Below the pieces are notes generated by a model. That model was not told the origin of the DNA, searched no databases, and was given only the letters and a program-made list of their open reading frames with translations. 20,265 bases of DNA from Larix sibirica (taxonomy: Eukaryota; Streptophyta; Pinopsida; Pinales; Pinaceae): positions 1 to 20,265 of the forward strand of contig NWUY0300053698.1 in assembly GCA_004151065.3 (NCBI GenBank). The letters run 5' to 3'. Below are positions 19,350 through 20,265 of the stretch, one piece after another; the first letter of the stretch is position 1, and each line of letters opens with the position of its first letter. The position numbers and the translations under genes are program-made.

Positions 19350-19529
19350 CATATCTCAACATTTATTTCATCATTTTCCTCATTTTGAATTTCTTCCATT
19401 GGGCATATCTTGACATTTCTTTCATCATTTTCCTCTTTGACAGTTACATGGTCATCTCTGGCATAGATATCAGAATTTGTCATTCTTTTTTCTTGTTGTT
19501 GGTCTTCTTTTTTCTTGTTGTTGGTCAAC
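19350..19529. repeat. Two small tandem repeats (54-bp and 22-bp units)
   Basis: CATATCTCAACATTTATTTC and CATATCTTGACATTTCTTTC start 54 bp apart (19350 and 19404) and are both followed by ATCATTTTCCTC. Farther right, TTTTTTCTTGTTGTTGGTC occurs at 19486 and 19508, 22 bp apart. On the minus strand the 54-bp unit is a multiple of three and gives a repeated acidic peptide (EENDERNVKICP, EENDEINVEICY). The 22-bp unit would break any frame, so coding is unlikely. Confidence 0.75.
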
Positions 19530-19897
19530 TGCCATTTATTGTCATAAATTTTGGCAAAATGCCCCCCGTTTCTCGGAATTTCTTTAACTCTCTTCCTGCA
19601 TTAACTCAAGTGTCATTTATTGTGGCTGAATTTGGTCATGTGGAATTCATAGTAACATGAAACAATATTAACTCCTAGTAATGAATAGTAAAATACCTGA
19701 AAGAATTCGATTTGTTTCTTTTCACGGATGTTCTCCATGCAAAGTAATTGGATGAGCTTGCTAAAAATTTATCTTCGACTATGATATAACAGACACAGCT
19801 CCTCAAGAGTTATCATGACAATTTGATTAGGATAATATATTTTTAATTTTGTTATTTCAACATGCATAGCATCAATATCTCCATTATGAGAAGACAT

Positions 19898-20265
19898 GAT
19901 AACATGAATTACTGTACCACAGTCAAGCACCGTAGTAAATTTTATTTAATCAGATAAAACTAAAATCAATACATTGTACTCAATTAAGAACCATAGTCAA
20001 TTGAATTAAATTAGATAACACTGAAATTAATGCACTATACTCGTTTAAGAGCCATAGTTTATTGAATTGAATAGGATAACACTGAAATTAATTGACTGTA
20101 CTCAATCAAGAGCCATAGTCTGTTCAATTGAATTGGATAACACTGAAATCAATGCATTGTACTCAATCAAGAGCCATAGTCTACTAAAATGAATTGAGTA
20201 ACACAAAAATCAATGCACTGCACTCAATCAAGATAGTATAGTCTATTGAATTAGAATGGATAACA
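19898..20265. repeat. 61-bp minisatellite array, at least five copies, runs off the window
   Basis: GATAACACTGAAAT or a close variant recurs at 19953, 20014, 20075, 20136, about 20197 and 20259, so the period is 61 (once 62). A more divergent copy starts near 19898. The consensus includes TGTACTCAATCAAGAGCCAT and AGTCTATTGAATTGAATT. Copies become more alike toward the right. There are no unique spacers, so it is a plain tandem array. It lies in the long leader of the gypsy-like element, if that element's 5' LTR is farther right. Confidence 0.92.

Larger units (their letters stand above)
16624..20265 (-). mobile_element. Ty3/gypsy-like LTR element, apparently non-autonomous, partial
   Basis: Read leftward from the right edge, the order is a long leader with repeats, gag remnant (18929-18009), coiled-coil frames (17924-17217), polypurine tract (16927-16913) and 3' LTR (16912-16624). 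The left end sits precisely where the copia 3' LTR is cut, so this element inserted into it in reverse orientation. I see no protease, reverse transcriptase, RNase H or integrase motif between the gag zinc knuckle and the polypurine tract. That interval is only about 1.1 kb, so the element would depend on enzymes from elsewhere, or lost pol by deletion. The 5' LTR would lie beyond 20265. The family name rests on the gag type and is less sure than the LTR boundary. Confidence 0.65.

Noticed and set aside
19331-19660. 109-codon hydrophobic plus-strand frame resembling a membrane protein
   Set aside because: The hydrophobicity comes from T-rich tandem repeats (54-bp and 22-bp units), and it is antisense to the element.
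19898-20265. Regular repeats considered as a CRISPR array
   Set aside because: The 61-bp unit is tandem with no unique spacers, units diverge throughout, and the surroundings are plant retroelements.
16624-20265. Viral (caulimovirus-type) origin for the gag-like region
   Set aside because: The TG...CA ends, adjacent purine tract and gag core pattern fit an LTR retrotransposon, and no movement protein or other viral motif was seen.

Overview
The window looks like intergenic DNA from a large, repeat-rich seed-plant genome. I infer this from a plant L1-type LINE with a C-terminal zinc-binding and RNase H tail, a Ty1/copia element primed by initiator tRNA-Met, and a BED/DUF659 hAT-like gene. A gymnosperm is plausible but is not shown by the sequence. 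I find no intact protein-coding gene. Every recognisable coding stretch belongs to a mobile element or transposase-derived gene, and each carries stops, frameshifts or lost catalytic residues.

Layout. Positions 1-919 (minus strand) hold the 5' part of a broken BED zinc-finger/DUF659 transposase-like gene that runs off the left edge. Just upstream of it, at 1124-1252, is a dense CATG-rich tandem repeat. Positions 1253-3432 are AT-rich and unassigned. Positions 3433-4740 contain a 78-bp tandem repeat leading into a tandem duplication of about 595 bp with no recognised content. Positions 4741-5876 are unassigned.

Positions 5893-11340 (plus strand) are a 5.4-kb LINE bounded by a 16-bp target-site duplication. 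It has a reduced ORF1, an ATGA overlap into ORF2, then endonuclease, reverse transcriptase, zf-RVT and RNase H domains, an AATAAA signal and an A-rich end. ORF2 is broken by multiple stops and frameshifts and has lost key catalytic aspartates. Positions 11357-12211 are unassigned.

Positions 12212-16623 (plus strand) are a Ty1/copia retrotransposon: a 363-bp 5' LTR, primer-binding site, decayed gag-protease-integrase-RT-RNase H, polypurine tract, and only the first 41 bp of the 3' LTR. That LTR is cut exactly where a second LTR element begins in the opposite orientation. From 16624 to the right edge (minus strand) I read a Ty3/gypsy-like, apparently non-autonomous element. It has a 289-bp 3' LTR, a polypurine tract, a coiled-coil-rich reading frame where pol would be expected, a decayed gag with a zinc-knuckle remnant, and a long leader. 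The leader holds a 67-bp-arm hairpin, small tandem repeats and a 61-bp minisatellite that leaves the window. The most interesting object is this nested gag plus coiled-coil element without visible pol.
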